Assembly: GCA_021817985.1 (NCBI GenBank)
Contig: JAKAFK010000015.1
Span: 1 to 60,069 of the forward strand
DNA length: 60,069 nucleotides
Source: Pseudomonadota bacterium
GTDB taxonomy: Bacteria > Pseudomonadota > Gammaproteobacteria > Burkholderiales > JAKAFK01
Direction of reading: 5' to 3'
This document shows, one piece after another, positions 16,853 to 26,256 of the stretch. The notes under the pieces are model-generated. The model saw nothing but the letters and a program-made list of their open reading frames with translations, ran no database searches and was not told where the DNA came from. Position 1 is the stretch's first letter, and every line of letters begins with the position of its first letter. A program made the position numbers and the translations under genes.

Positions 16853-18793
16853 ATGTGCGGAATCGCCGGCATGCTCCACCCAGACGCGCACAAGCCACTG
16901 GATTCGCAGCTTCTTCGCCGCATGAACGAGACGCTCCATCACCGGGGGCCGGACGAGACGGGCCTTTACGTGGCGGAGGGCGTGGGGCTTGCCCACAAGC
17001 GCCTGTCGATCATCGATCTGTCGAGCGGCCAGCAGCCGCTTTTCAACGAAACCGGACAAGTCGCGGTGGTGTTCAACGGCGAGATATACAACTTCGCCGG
17101 CCTGACGGCGGAGCTCAAGGCCCGAGGCCATCGCTTCCGCACGCGCAGCGACACGGAGGTGATCGTGCACGCCTGGGAGGAGTGGGGCGAACGCTGCGTG
17201 GAACGCTTCCGCGGCATGTTTGCCTTCGCGGTGTGGGATGCGCCTGCACAGACCCTCTTTCTCGCCCGCGACAGGCTCGGCATCAAGCCGCTCTACTATG
17301 CCTATCTGGCCGACGGCACCTTCCTCTTCGGCTCGGAGCTCAAAGCCCTGTGCGCCCATCCTGCCTTTTCCCGAACGCTGGACGCCCGCGCCGTGGAAGA
17401 TTACTTCGCCTATGGCTACGTGCCGGAGCCGCGCACCATCTTCGCCCAGGCGCAAAAGCTCTCTCCGGGCTATACGCTCACGGTCCGGAGGGGGATGCGC
17501 AGGCGTGCCCCCATGCGGTATTGGGACATCCCCTTTTCTCCCATCAGCCACGCCTCCGAGGAAGACCTCAAGGCGGAACTCATCGCGCGACTGCGCGAAG
17601 CCGTCGAAATTCGGATGGTCGCCGAGGTCCCTCTGGGGGCCTTCCTGTCCGGCGGGGTGGATTCGAGCGCCGTGGTCGCGATGATGGCGGGCTTGAGCGA
17701 AAAGCCGGTCGAGACGTGTTCGATCGCGTTCAACGATCCGGCCTTCGACGAGTCGGCGTATGCACGCGACGTCGCCCGTCGGCTGGGCGCGCGCCACCAC
17801 GTCGAGACGGTCGACAATGACGATTACGGCCTCATCGACGAACTCGGGCGCCTCTACGACGAGCCCTTCGCCGACAGTTCGGCCATTCCCACATACCGCG
17901 TGTGCGAGCTCGCCCGACGCAACGTCACCGTGGCCCTGTCAGGCGACGGCGGCGACGAGAACTTTGCCGGCTACCGGCGCTACCGCTGGCATCTGTACGA
18001 GGAACGGTTACGTGCCGTGCTCCCCTCCGGCCTGCGCCGTCCGCTTTTCGGCCTGCTCGGGGCAGTCTATCCCAAGGCTGACTGGGCCCCCAAGTACCTG
18101 CGCGCCAAAGCGACTTTCCAAGGACTCGCGCGAGACCCGGTCGAAGCCTACTTTCATTCCGTCGCGACCCTCCACGACGGTCTGCGCGCCCGCCTGTTCA
18201 ATGAGGCGTTCCGGCGGGAACTGCAAGGATACTCGGCCGTCGAGGTGCTGCGCGCGCATGCGCGGGGGGCACCGACCGAAGACGCGCTGTCCACGGTCCA
18301 GTACCTGGATTTCAAGACCTACCTGCCGGGCGACATCCTGACCAAGGTAGATCGCGCCAGCATGGCGCACGCGCTGGAGGTGCGCGTGCCGCTCCTCGAC
18401 CACCCCTTCGTGGAATGGGTCTCGGGCCTCAAGCCCGGCATCAAGCTCGAGGGGGGCGAAGGCAAGGCGATCTTCAAGAAGGCCTTGGCGCCCCATCTGC
18501 CGCAGGAGATCCTGTACCGGCCGAAGAAGGGCTTCGCGGTGCCTCTAGCGAGCTGGTTCCGGGGCCCGCTCAAGCACACGGTCGAACAAGCGCTCCTCGG
18601 GAGCGTGCTGGCCGAGGCCGGAGTGTTCAACCGGACGTTCCTTCGCAGCCTCGTCGATCAGCATAGCGCAGGGCTGCGGGACTGGAGCACCGCCTTGTGG
18701 CAGCTGCTGGTCTTCGAATCCTTTCTGCGGCGAAGCGGCGCGGACACGCTCGGGCAGGCGCACGCGCCCGCTTCAAGAGCATCGGTGGGCTAG
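16853..18793 (+). CDS. XrtA-associated amidotransferase 1 (asparagine synthase-like, TIGR03108-like)
   Basis: Glutamine-dependent amidotransferase of 646 residues. The N-terminal glutaminase is intact: Cys2 in MCGIAGM, HHRGPDE, FNGEIYNF and ARDRLGIKPLYY. The synthetase domain has the pyrophosphate loop SGGVDSS (266-272) and GDGGDENFAGY. The acceptor in EPS loci is not known; a carboxylate on a sugar (uronic acid) is a reasonable guess. It starts 18 bases after the previous gene and is followed after 5 bases by a glycosyltransferase. Confidence 0.93.
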   Translation: MCGIAGMLHPDAHKPLDSQLLRRMNETLHHRGPDETGLYVAEGVGLAHKRLSIIDLSSGQQPLFNETGQVAVVFNGEIYNFAGLTAELKARGHRFRTRSDTEVIVHAWEEWGERCVERFRGMFAFAVWDAPAQTLFLARDRLGIKPLYYAYLADGTFLFGSELKALCAHPAFSRTLDARAVEDYFAYGYVPEPRTIFAQAQKLSPGYTLTVRRGMRRRAPMRYWDIPFSPISHASEEDLKAELIARLREAVEIRMVAEVPLGAFLSGGVDSSAVVAMMAGLSEKPVETCSIAFNDPAFDESAYARDVARRLGARHHVETVDNDDYGLIDELGRLYDEPFADSSAIPTYRVCELARRNVTVALSGDGGDENFAGYRRYRWHLYEERLRAVLPSGLRRPLFGLLGAVYPKADWAPKYLRAKATFQGLARDPVEAYFHSVATLHDGLRARLFNEAFRRELQGYSAVEVLRAHARGAPTEDALSTVQYLDFKTYLPGDILTKVDRASMAHALEVRVPLLDHPFVEWVSGLKPGIKLEGGEGKAIFKKALAPHLPQEILYRPKKGFAVPLASWFRGPLKHTVEQALLGSVLAEAGVFNRTFLRSLVDQHSAGLRDWSTALWQLLVFESFLRRSGADTLGQAHAPASRASVG

Positions 18794-18798
18794 AGGCC

Positions 18799-20010
18799 AT
18801 GCGCATCCTGCACATTCTCGATCACTCGATCCCCACCCATAGCGGCTATGCGTTCCGCACCCTGTCGATCCTGCGCGAGCAAAAGGCGCTCGGCTGGCAG
18901 ACTTATCACCTGACGAGCCCCAAGCAGCCGGAGTGCACGGCGGCCGAGGAAGTGGTGGACGGCATCCACTTCTATCGCACCCCCGAGGCGGCCCCAATCT
19001 CCGGCAAGCTCCCTGGCCTGGGGGAACTCGGGCTCATGGGCACGCTCGCGCGGCGCATCGGCGCCGTGGCGGAACGGATCAGGCCCGACGTCCTGCACGC
19101 GCACTCGCCGGCGCTCAACGGCCTCCCGGCACTGCGGGTGGGCCGGCGTCTGGGCGTGCCGGTGGTCTACGAGGTCAGGGCCTTCTGGGAGGACGCGGCC
19201 GTCGACCATGGCACAAGCCGCGCCTGGGGGCTGCGCTACCGGTTGACGCGGCAGCTGGAGACGTTCGTGCTTCGGCAGGCGGACGCCGTCACCACGATCT
19301 GCGAAGGACTCAAGCGCGACATCGTCGCGCGGGGCGTTCCCGAAGCGAAGGTGACGATCATTCCGAACGGGGTAGACGTGGGCGCGTTCGCGCCAGGGGG
19401 ACGCCCCGATGAGGCTTTAAGAGAGGAGCTCGGACTCAAGGACGCCACGGTGATCGGCTTCATCGGCTCCTTCTACGCCTATGAAGGCCTCGATGTCCTG
19501 CTGCGGGCGCTTCCCAAGGTGCTCTCACGCGAGCCCAGCGCCCAGGTGCTCCTGGTCGGGGGCGGGCCGCAGGAAGCGCGCCTCAAGGCACTCGCCCTCG
19601 AGATGGGAATCGCGCCGAGGGTGCGCTTTTGCGGACGCGTTCCCCATGGCGAAATCAGCCGCTACTACAGTCTCGTCGACATCCTCGCCTATCCTCGCGT
19701 GCCTTTGCGCCTCACCGAGCTCGTCACGCCCTTGAAGCCCCTCGAGGCCATGGCCCAGGGAAAGCTCCTCCTCGCCTCGAGCGTCGGCGGGCATCGCGAG
19801 CTGATCCGCGACGGCGAGACGGGCCTGTTGTTCGAGGCCGGCGACCCCGACGCGCTCGCGGATGCGCTCCTCGCCGCGCTCGACCGGCGGGGCGAGTGGC
19901 CGAGGATACAGCATGCCGCCCGCCGCTTCGTCGAAACCGAACGCAACTGGCCCGACAGCATCAGTCGCTACCGGGACGTGTACGCGTCGGCCCTGGGGAG
20001 CTGCGCATGA
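18799..20010 (+). CDS. glycosyltransferase, exosortase A system-associated (TIGR04063-like)
   Basis: GT4 glycosyltransferase of 403 residues with the family opening MRILHILDHSIPTHSGYAFRT. The donor domain shows IGFIGSFYAYEGLDVLLRALP, and LVTPLKPLEAMAQGKLLLASSVGGHRELI carries the E-x7-type motif. The start at 18799 lies just after the amidotransferase stop and matches the conserved N-terminus. It overlaps the next gene by ATGA (20007-20010). Predicted to act at the cytoplasmic membrane on the lipid-linked EPS unit. Confidence 0.92.
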   Translation: MRILHILDHSIPTHSGYAFRTLSILREQKALGWQTYHLTSPKQPECTAAEEVVDGIHFYRTPEAAPISGKLPGLGELGLMGTLARRIGAVAERIRPDVLHAHSPALNGLPALRVGRRLGVPVVYEVRAFWEDAAVDHGTSRAWGLRYRLTRQLETFVLRQADAVTTICEGLKRDIVARGVPEAKVTIIPNGVDVGAFAPGGRPDEALREELGLKDATVIGFIGSFYAYEGLDVLLRALPKVLSREPSAQVLLVGGGPQEARLKALALEMGIAPRVRFCGRVPHGEISRYYSLVDILAYPRVPLRLTELVTPLKPLEAMAQGKLLLASSVGGHRELIRDGETGLLFEAGDPDALADALLAALDRRGEWPRIQHAARRFVETERNWPDSISRYRDVYASALGSCA

Positions 20011-21125
20011 GGACCGCGCGCTTTTCCGTCGGGCTGGTGGGCCCGCTTCCCCCCCCGCACGGGGGGATGGCGAATCAGACCCGCCAGCTCGCCCTCCTGC
20101 TCGAGCAAGAGGGCGTCCCGGTGGAACTCGTTCAGGTCAACGCGCCCTATCGGCCCGGTTTCGTGGCGCGCCTGCGCGGCGTACGGGCCGCGGCCCGCCT
20201 TGTGCCCTACCTGGGTCGCTTATGGCGGATGACGAGCCGCGTCGATCTCATCCACATCATGGCCAATTCCGGCTGGTCATGGCACCTCTTCGCCGCACCC
20301 GCCGTATGGATCGCCAAGCTGCGCGGCAAGCCCGTGGTGGTGAATTACCGGGGCGGCGAGGCAGGCGCGTTCTTCAGCCGCTCCATGCGCTGGGTCGCCC
20401 CCACGCTCAAGCGCGCCGATGCGATCGTGGTCCCGTCCGGATTTCTTGAAGGCATCTTCAGGCGTCATGGCTTCACGCCCAAGATCGTGCCCAACATCGT
20501 GGACCTCGTCCGCTTCACGAAACGCCCCGGAAACCCCGAGGAGGCGGCCAAGCAACGCCGCTGCCACTTGCTCGTCACCCGCAACCTCGAGCCGCTGTAT
20601 GACAACGCCACCGCGATTCGCGCCTTGGGCCTCATACGCGCGCGATTTCCCGAGGCCCGCCTGACGCTGGCCGGCACCGGCCCCGAGGAAGGCCGGCTCC
20701 GAGCACTGGCCGCCCAGCTAGGCCTGTCCGCTGCCGTCACGTTCGCGGGCGCCATCGACAACGAGAGGATGCCGGCCCTCTATCAGTCAGCCGGCGTGGC
20801 ATTGAATCCGAGTCGCGTCGACAACACCCCCATCTCGCTCCTCGAAGCGCTGGCGAGCGGCGTTCCGGTCGTCTCCACCGACGTCGGGGGCATTCCCTAT
20901 CTCGTCACGCGGGACGAAAGCGCGCTGCTCGTGCCCCCAGACTCGCCGCACGCGATGGCCGAGGCCACCCTCAAGATCCTCGACGATGAGCGGCTTGCCG
21001 AAAGGCTCGCGGCGGCCGGCCGGCTCGTCGCGCGCCAGCACGGGTGGCCATCCGTGCGGGACAGACTCCTCGCGACGTATGCCCACGTCTTGGGCAAGTC
21101 CATGCGGGGGTCCTATGGGAGTTGA
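20007..21125 (+). CDS. glycosyltransferase family 4 protein
   Basis: 372-residue GT-B glycosyltransferase. The N-terminal Rossmann domain starts VGLVGPLPPPHGGMANQTRQL with the glycine-rich acceptor loop. The C-terminal domain contains LVTRNLEPLYDNATAIRAL, LAGTGPEEGRL and NPSRVDNTPISLLEALASGVPVVSTDVGG (nucleotide-sugar binding). The start overlaps the preceding glycosyltransferase (ATGA); the end overlaps the CapK-like gene by 11 bases. Donor and linkage cannot be deduced. Confidence 0.9.
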   Translation: MRTARFSVGLVGPLPPPHGGMANQTRQLALLLEQEGVPVELVQVNAPYRPGFVARLRGVRAAARLVPYLGRLWRMTSRVDLIHIMANSGWSWHLFAAPAVWIAKLRGKPVVVNYRGGEAGAFFSRSMRWVAPTLKRADAIVVPSGFLEGIFRRHGFTPKIVPNIVDLVRFTKRPGNPEEAAKQRRCHLLVTRNLEPLYDNATAIRALGLIRARFPEARLTLAGTGPEEGRLRALAAQLGLSAAVTFAGAIDNERMPALYQSAGVALNPSRVDNTPISLLEALASGVPVVSTDVGGIPYLVTRDESALLVPPDSPHAMAEATLKILDDERLAERLAAAGRLVARQHGWPSVRDRLLATYAHVLGKSMRGSYGS

Positions 21126-22488
21126 ACGCGCCCTTTATACGCGGCTCGTTTCCGGCGTGCTTTTTCCGGCGCACGAGCGCCTGAAAGGCCACGCCACGGT
21201 GGAGCTCCGTCGGGCGCTCGAGGCGAGCCAATGGTGGCCGCGCAGCCAAATCGAGACGCTCCGGCTCGATCGCCTCAAGGCCTTTCTGTCCGCCGCACAG
21301 GCGGATGTGCCCTACTATGCCGAGCTATTCGCCCGCCTGGGATTTCATCCGGAGAAGATGCATTCGATCGCCGCGCTCGGTCAGCTTCCCACGCTGACCA
21401 AGGCGACGATCCGCGCCAATTTCCCGCGGCTCGCAAGCCGCCGCGCCGAGGGACTCAGGGAGTTCAACACCGGCGGGTCAAGCGGCGAACCGCTCATTTT
21501 CGGCCTCGGACGGGATCGCGTGGCGCATGACGTCGCGGCGAAGTGGCGGGCCACCCGCTGGTGGGATGTCGATGTCGGCGATCCGGAAATCGTGCTGTGG
21601 GGCTCCCCCATCGAGCTTAACGCCCAGGACCGCCTGCGCGGCCTTCGGGACCGGTTGTTCCGCACCCGGCTTCTGCCCGCCTTCGAGATGTCGGAGACCC
21701 GGCTCGATGGCTTCCTGCACGCCATCCGGGGTCGCCGGCCGCGGATGCTCTTCGGCTATCCGTCTGCGCTGGCCCTGGTGGCACGCCATGCCCGCGCTCG
21801 CGGCCAGCGGATGGACGATTTGGGCATCAGGGTCGCTTTCGCCACCGCGGAGCGCCTTTACGACGAGCAACGGAACGGGATCGAAGAGGTCTTCGGCTGT
21901 CGCGTCGCCAACGGATACGGCGGTCGTGACGCGGGTTTCGTCGCGCATGAGTGCCCGAATGGGGGCATGCACATCACGGCGGAGGACGTCGTGGTGGAGA
22001 TCGTCGATGCGCAGGGGCACCCCGTGCCCGCAGGCCAATCGGGGGAGATCGTCGTGACCCATATGGGCAGCGGGGACTTCCCGTTCATCCGCTACCGCAC
22101 GGGCGATGTCGGCGCGCTCGCGCGGAAAAGTTGCCCTTGCGGAAGAGGGCTTCCCCTGCTGGAAAAAATAGAGGGACGCACCACGGACTTCATCGTCGCC
22201 GCAGACGGCACGGTCATTCACGGGCTTGCGCTCATCTACACGGTACGCGCGCTTCCCGGGGTGAAGGCCTTCAAGATCGTCCAGGAGGACGTCGAGCACG
22301 TGCGCGTCTTGCTGATGGCCGAGCGCGATTTTGCCTGGGGTCCCGGACGCGAGGCGATCGTGCGCGATTTCCAGCGGCGGCTCGGCCCTGCCACCCGGGT
22401 CGAAGTGGAACCGGTGGACGCCCTCCCGGCAGAGCGCTCGGGAAAATATCGCTACGTCGTCAGCCACGTGGCGGCATGCAAATGGTAG
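21115..22488 (+). CDS. phenylacetate-CoA ligase-like adenylate-forming enzyme (PaaK/CapK family)
   Basis: Adenylate-forming enzyme of 457 residues resembling PaaK and the capsule-locus CapK proteins. It has FNTGGSSGEPLIF (the Ser/Gly-rich AMP-binding loop), YGGRDAGFVAHECPNGGMHI, a domain-closing FPFIRYRTGDVGAL, and CPCGRGLPLLEKIEGRTTDFI. It should activate a carboxylic acid to an acyl-AMP, possibly a CoA thioester. In EPS loci the substrate is unknown; a hydroxy or acyl group for polymer decoration is plausible. The ATG at 21115 lies inside the end of the previous gene. Confidence 0.88.
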   Translation: MGVERALYTRLVSGVLFPAHERLKGHATVELRRALEASQWWPRSQIETLRLDRLKAFLSAAQADVPYYAELFARLGFHPEKMHSIAALGQLPTLTKATIRANFPRLASRRAEGLREFNTGGSSGEPLIFGLGRDRVAHDVAAKWRATRWWDVDVGDPEIVLWGSPIELNAQDRLRGLRDRLFRTRLLPAFEMSETRLDGFLHAIRGRRPRMLFGYPSALALVARHARARGQRMDDLGIRVAFATAERLYDEQRNGIEEVFGCRVANGYGGRDAGFVAHECPNGGMHITAEDVVVEIVDAQGHPVPAGQSGEIVVTHMGSGDFPFIRYRTGDVGALARKSCPCGRGLPLLEKIEGRTTDFIVAADGTVIHGLALIYTVRALPGVKAFKIVQEDVEHVRVLLMAERDFAWGPGREAIVRDFQRRLGPATRVEVEPVDALPAERSGKYRYVVSHVAACKW

Positions 22489-23978
22489 GCGCGCCCGACA
22501 AGGCCGCGGCCGGTGCGGCCGCAAACACCGTCCGCAAGTCGCTCGCGATCTCGTTCGCCGAACGCTACTCGGCGCTCGTCCTGCAATTCGTGTCGACGGT
22601 CATCATCGCGCGGCTGCTGACGCCAGCCGAGATCGGGGTCTTTTCGGTGGCGGCGGTCCTCACCACCTTGGCGCACACCCTGCGCGACTTCGGCGTAGGA
22701 CAGTATGTCATCCAGGAGAAGGCGCTCACGACCGAACGCCTGCGCGCCGCATACGGGGTGGCCATCGCGAGCGCCTGGGTGGTGGCCGCCGCGCTGGCCG
22801 CCTTGAGCGCCCCGGCCGCCTGGTTTTATCACGCGCCGGGCGTGGGACGTGTGATGCGGGTGTTCGCGCTCAATTTCGTGCTCCTGCCCTTCGGTAGCGT
22901 CTCGCTCGCCCTGTGGCGCCGCGAGATGAACTTCGCCGCCGCGTACTACATCAAGATCTCGGGTGGGCTCGTGCAGGCGGCGACCTCCATTGCCCTCGCC
23001 TTTGCCGGCTTCAGCTACATGAGTCTCGCCTGGGGCGCGGCGGCGGGAATCGCGGTGACGGTCGTCGCGGCGCACATCCTGCGGCCGCCCAATATGCCGT
23101 GGCTGCCTGCCGCAAGCGGACTTCGGGGCGTGCTCTCGTTCGGCGGCATGACCTCCAGCGCCGTGCTGGTCAAGGATCTCGGCGCCGGAGCGCCCGACCT
23201 CATCCTCGGGCGCGTGCTGGGGATGGGACCGGTCGGCATCTATGCCCGAGCCGTCGGACTCGTCCAGCTCTTCGAGCGCTATGTGAGCTCCGCGGTGCTC
23301 GGGGTCATGCTGCCCCACCTTGCCGCCAAGCAGCGCGGCGGCGAAGCGCTCAAGGAGCCCTATCTGCGCGCGCTCACGATGGTGACAGGCATCGCATGGC
23401 CTTTCCTGGGTGTCCTCGCGCTCCAAGGCGTTGCGGCAGTGCGCCTGTTGTACGGGCCGCAATGGGGCGCCTCCGTTCCGGTGGTCAAGGTGCTGTGCGC
23501 GGGCGCGGCGGTCAACGTCCTGTCCTATTTCGCGGGACAGGCGCTGCTCGCGGCCGGGGCGCCGCGCACCAACATGGCGCTCCAGTTCGTCGTCCAGCCG
23601 GCGACCGTCGCCTTCGAACTGGTCGCGGCCCGCTTCGGGCTCGTGCCGCTTGCGCTGGCGGCGTCATTAGGGGCTCTCACGGGGTTCTTCGTGTCGACCC
23701 GTTTCCTGCACCGGCACATCGGACTCACCTTTGGGGACGTGGGGCGCGCCACTGGACGCAGCGCAGCGCTTGCGCTGTTCGCGATGGCCGGACCCGCGGC
23801 GCTTTCGCTGGTGCAAGAGGGCTCTGGCACGAACGTCGCGGGGCCTTTCGCGCTGGCGATCCTTGGGGCGGCCATGGGGTGGGGGATCGGGCTTTTCGCC
23901 TTGTCCCACCCACTCAAGAGCGAAGTGCTGCCGGTGGTGACACGGCTGCGCAGACTGACCCGGCTCTCCGGCACTTGA
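22476..23978 (+). CDS. oligosaccharide flippase, Wzx/WzxC (MOP superfamily)
   Basis: Polytopic inner-membrane protein of 500 residues with about 12 hydrophobic segments. The MOP-type N-terminus is FAERYSALVLQFVSTVIIARLLTPAEIGVFSVA, and FGVGQYVIQEKALT and LGRVLGMGPVGIYARA are typical of the WzxC-like branch. It flips undecaprenyl-linked EPS units across the membrane. ATGs at 22476 and 22482 are both possible; the first overlaps the CapK-like stop by 13 bases. It is the last gene of the compact core block; the next gene follows after 31 bases. Confidence 0.92.
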   Translation: MQMVGAPDKAAAGAAANTVRKSLAISFAERYSALVLQFVSTVIIARLLTPAEIGVFSVAAVLTTLAHTLRDFGVGQYVIQEKALTTERLRAAYGVAIASAWVVAAALAALSAPAAWFYHAPGVGRVMRVFALNFVLLPFGSVSLALWRREMNFAAAYYIKISGGLVQAATSIALAFAGFSYMSLAWGAAAGIAVTVVAAHILRPPNMPWLPAASGLRGVLSFGGMTSSAVLVKDLGAGAPDLILGRVLGMGPVGIYARAVGLVQLFERYVSSAVLGVMLPHLAAKQRGGEALKEPYLRALTMVTGIAWPFLGVLALQGVAAVRLLYGPQWGASVPVVKVLCAGAAVNVLSYFAGQALLAAGAPRTNMALQFVVQPATVAFELVAARFGLVPLALAASLGALTGFFVSTRFLHRHIGLTFGDVGRATGRSAALALFAMAGPAALSLVQEGSGTNVAGPFALAILGAAMGWGIGLFALSHPLKSEVLPVVTRLRRLTRLSGT

Positions 23979-24009
23979 GCCCCGGGCGCCGAGGATGAAG
24001 GAGGAACCC

Positions 24010-25008
24010 ATGACCCTAGAGACGCACAGCCGCGAGGCGAACCGGGCGCAGTCGCATCTGCAGACCCTGCCCGCGTTTACCGACCTCGCCTGCGAGCCTT
24101 TCTTCATCGTCGGCTTCCAGCGAAGCGGAACCACACTGCTTCGAATGATGCTGAACGCGCACCCGGCGCTCGCCATTCCCCACGATTCGGGAGAGTTGTG
24201 GTCCTCCTACCGGGAAGCGGCCCATAACGCGCTCGGCAGCGAGCAGGCGGTGCGCGGCTTCATGGAACGGTTGGCCCGCGATGCGCGCATCCGCGCCTGG
24301 ACGACGGAATTGCCGGGAGCGATGCTTTTTGCGCCTCCGCTGCCCACCGACTTCGCCGGGGTCATGCGGCGCTTTCACGGCGTCTATGCCCACCTGCAAG
24401 GGAAACCCCGGTGGGGCGACAAGAACACCGGCAGCCTCGTCGAACTCGATCGCCTGAACGCCCTCTTCCCCGCATCCAGGTTCATTCATCTGGTCCGGGA
24501 CGGGCGCGATTGCGCCTTGTCGCACATGAGCAAGGAATATGTCTATGGCTACCCCAACGTGCTCCGGGTCGCCCGTGAATGGCGCGAGCAGGTCGGCTTG
24601 TGCCGGAAAATGGGCGCCATGCTGCCGAGCACGCGGTACATGGAGGTCCGCTACGAGGACCTCGTCCAGGCCCCGCCCGCTTGCCTCGCCCAAGTGTGCA
24701 CGTTCCTGGACATCGCCTACACGCCGGAAATGCTGAACTACACGAGCCAGGTCAAGCGCTTCGTTCCCGATGAAAAGCTGGGGCTTTGGCCCCTCCTCGA
24801 CAAGCCGCCGGTGGCGTCAAACGTGGCGAAGTGGAAACGCCATATGCGGGCAGCCGACCGCGCCGTCTTCGAACGGCACGCCGGCTCGCTGTTGCACGAA
24901 CTGGGCTACGAGACGCTTGTGCCGCCGGTGACCGAAGGGCGCTGGCTGGAGCTGTGGTACGAGCTTCACAGCCGACTCGCCTGGCGGCTGCGGGCGAGCC
25001 GGCAGTGA
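24010..25008 (+). CDS. sulfotransferase (PAPS-dependent)
   Basis: 332-residue sulfotransferase-family protein. The 5'-phosphosulfate loop is FQRSGTTLL (QRSGTT 37-42) and the 3'-phosphate motif is IHLVRDGRD (159-167). The start at 24010 is chosen because AAGGAGGA (23998-24005) is an ideal ribosome site; the ATG at 23995 is too close to it. No signal peptide: it would sulfate a lipid-linked sugar or precursor in the cytoplasm using PAPS. A second sulfotransferase lies at 33583, supporting a sulfated polymer. Confidence 0.9.
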   Translation: MTLETHSREANRAQSHLQTLPAFTDLACEPFFIVGFQRSGTTLLRMMLNAHPALAIPHDSGELWSSYREAAHNALGSEQAVRGFMERLARDARIRAWTTELPGAMLFAPPLPTDFAGVMRRFHGVYAHLQGKPRWGDKNTGSLVELDRLNALFPASRFIHLVRDGRDCALSHMSKEYVYGYPNVLRVAREWREQVGLCRKMGAMLPSTRYMEVRYEDLVQAPPACLAQVCTFLDIAYTPEMLNYTSQVKRFVPDEKLGLWPLLDKPPVASNVAKWKRHMRAADRAVFERHAGSLLHELGYETLVPPVTEGRWLELWYELHSRLAWRLRASRQ

Positions 25009-25050
25009 TCCCTCACAACAAGATGACCGCAAGAGATCGGGGGTCGTGAC

Positions 25051-26256
25051 ATGGCTGTTGAACGCTGGAAGGAAATCGCGCGGGACGCGCTTGGCCGACG
25101 CCATCCGGTGGCAGCCCGGCAGACCCATCTGCAGGAGGCGATGGCTTGGCTTTGCCGGGCGCAGGACGCCACCGGAACGGGCGGAGTCTCCCGTTCCTAC
25201 GCGCTGCGCTGGATGCCCTCGCACCACCGCAGAGGGTGGCTTGCCGCCTACCCGGAGACGACGGGCTACATCATCCCGACCTTCATCGCCTATGCGCGCC
25301 TGACCGGCGACGAAGCATATCGCGCGCGTGCGCTCAGGATGGCCTCCTGGGAGGCGGATGTGCAGATGGACAGCGGCGCCGTCCAGGGAGGGGTCATCGA
25401 TTTTCCCGCGAGCCCGGCCATCTTCAACACCGGCCAGGTACTTTTCGGTTGGGCCGCCGGGTACCGGGAAACGGGCGAGGCGCGCTTCCGCGACGCGGCC
25501 ATCCGCGCCGCCGACTTCCTGGTGTCCGCGCAGGACGCCGACGGCGCCTGGCGCCGGCACGGCTCGCGCTACTCCCGCCCAGGGGTGAACGTCTACGACG
25601 CACGGACCGCCTGGGGGCTGCTGGAGGCTCACCGCATCACGGGCGAGGCGCGCCACCGGGATGCCGCGGTGCGCAATCTCGAGTTCGCGCTCGCGCAACA
25701 GAAGCCCAGCGGCTGGTTCGCCCAGTGCTGCCTCGACGACGACGAGCGCCCACTGCTGCATACGCTCGCCTACACCATGGAGGGGCTGCTCGAATCGGGC
25801 ATGATCCTGGAGGAATCACGCTACGTGGACGCCGCGACGCGCGCCGCCGAGGCCCTCCTCCGGCGCCAGCGCGCGGACGGGGGCTTGCCCGGACGCTTCG
25901 ATGCCCATTGGCGGCCGCAGGCGCGCTTCAGCTGCCTCACGGGCGATGCCCAAACGGCGATCGTCTGGCTTCGCCTGCACGCGATTACGCGGGACGCGCG
26001 CTACTTCGAGGCGGCGCGACGCCTGAACGATTATGTCGCGAGCACGCAGGATCTCGTCGCGGAGAACCCGGGCATCCGGGGCGGCATCAAGGGGTCCTTC
26101 CCCATCTGGGCCGAGTATGGGAGCTACGAGTACTTGAATTGGGCGGCGAAATTCTTTGCCGACGCCGCCATGCTGGAATTGGCGGCGTGCACGGGGCCGG
26201 GCGTCCAACGCACCGGCGACGACGTCGCAATGACCGGAAGCCGATGCTATGCGTGA
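25051..26256 (+). CDS. VpsJ-like polysaccharide biosynthesis protein (alpha/alpha-barrel fold)
   Basis: 401-residue soluble protein built of repeated helical hairpins, as in (alpha/alpha)6 toroids such as glycoside hydrolases, epimerases and prenyltransferase-like folds. The block AAYPETTGYIIPTFIAYARLTGD is characteristic of proteins annotated as VpsJ, an EPS-locus protein of unproven activity. FDTGQVLFGWAAGYRETGE-like repeats recur (~125-150, ~190-215, ~235-260). There is no signal peptide. It could modify a sugar (epimerase or hydrolase); no catalytic residues are assigned. The 3' end overlaps the next gene by 8 bases. Confidence 0.6.
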   Translation: MAVERWKEIARDALGRRHPVAARQTHLQEAMAWLCRAQDATGTGGVSRSYALRWMPSHHRRGWLAAYPETTGYIIPTFIAYARLTGDEAYRARALRMASWEADVQMDSGAVQGGVIDFPASPAIFNTGQVLFGWAAGYRETGEARFRDAAIRAADFLVSAQDADGAWRRHGSRYSRPGVNVYDARTAWGLLEAHRITGEARHRDAAVRNLEFALAQQKPSGWFAQCCLDDDERPLLHTLAYTMEGLLESGMILEESRYVDAATRAAEALLRRQRADGGLPGRFDAHWRPQARFSCLTGDAQTAIVWLRLHAITRDARYFEAARRLNDYVASTQDLVAENPGIRGGIKGSFPIWAEYGSYEYLNWAAKFFADAAMLELAACTGPGVQRTGDDVAMTGSRCYA

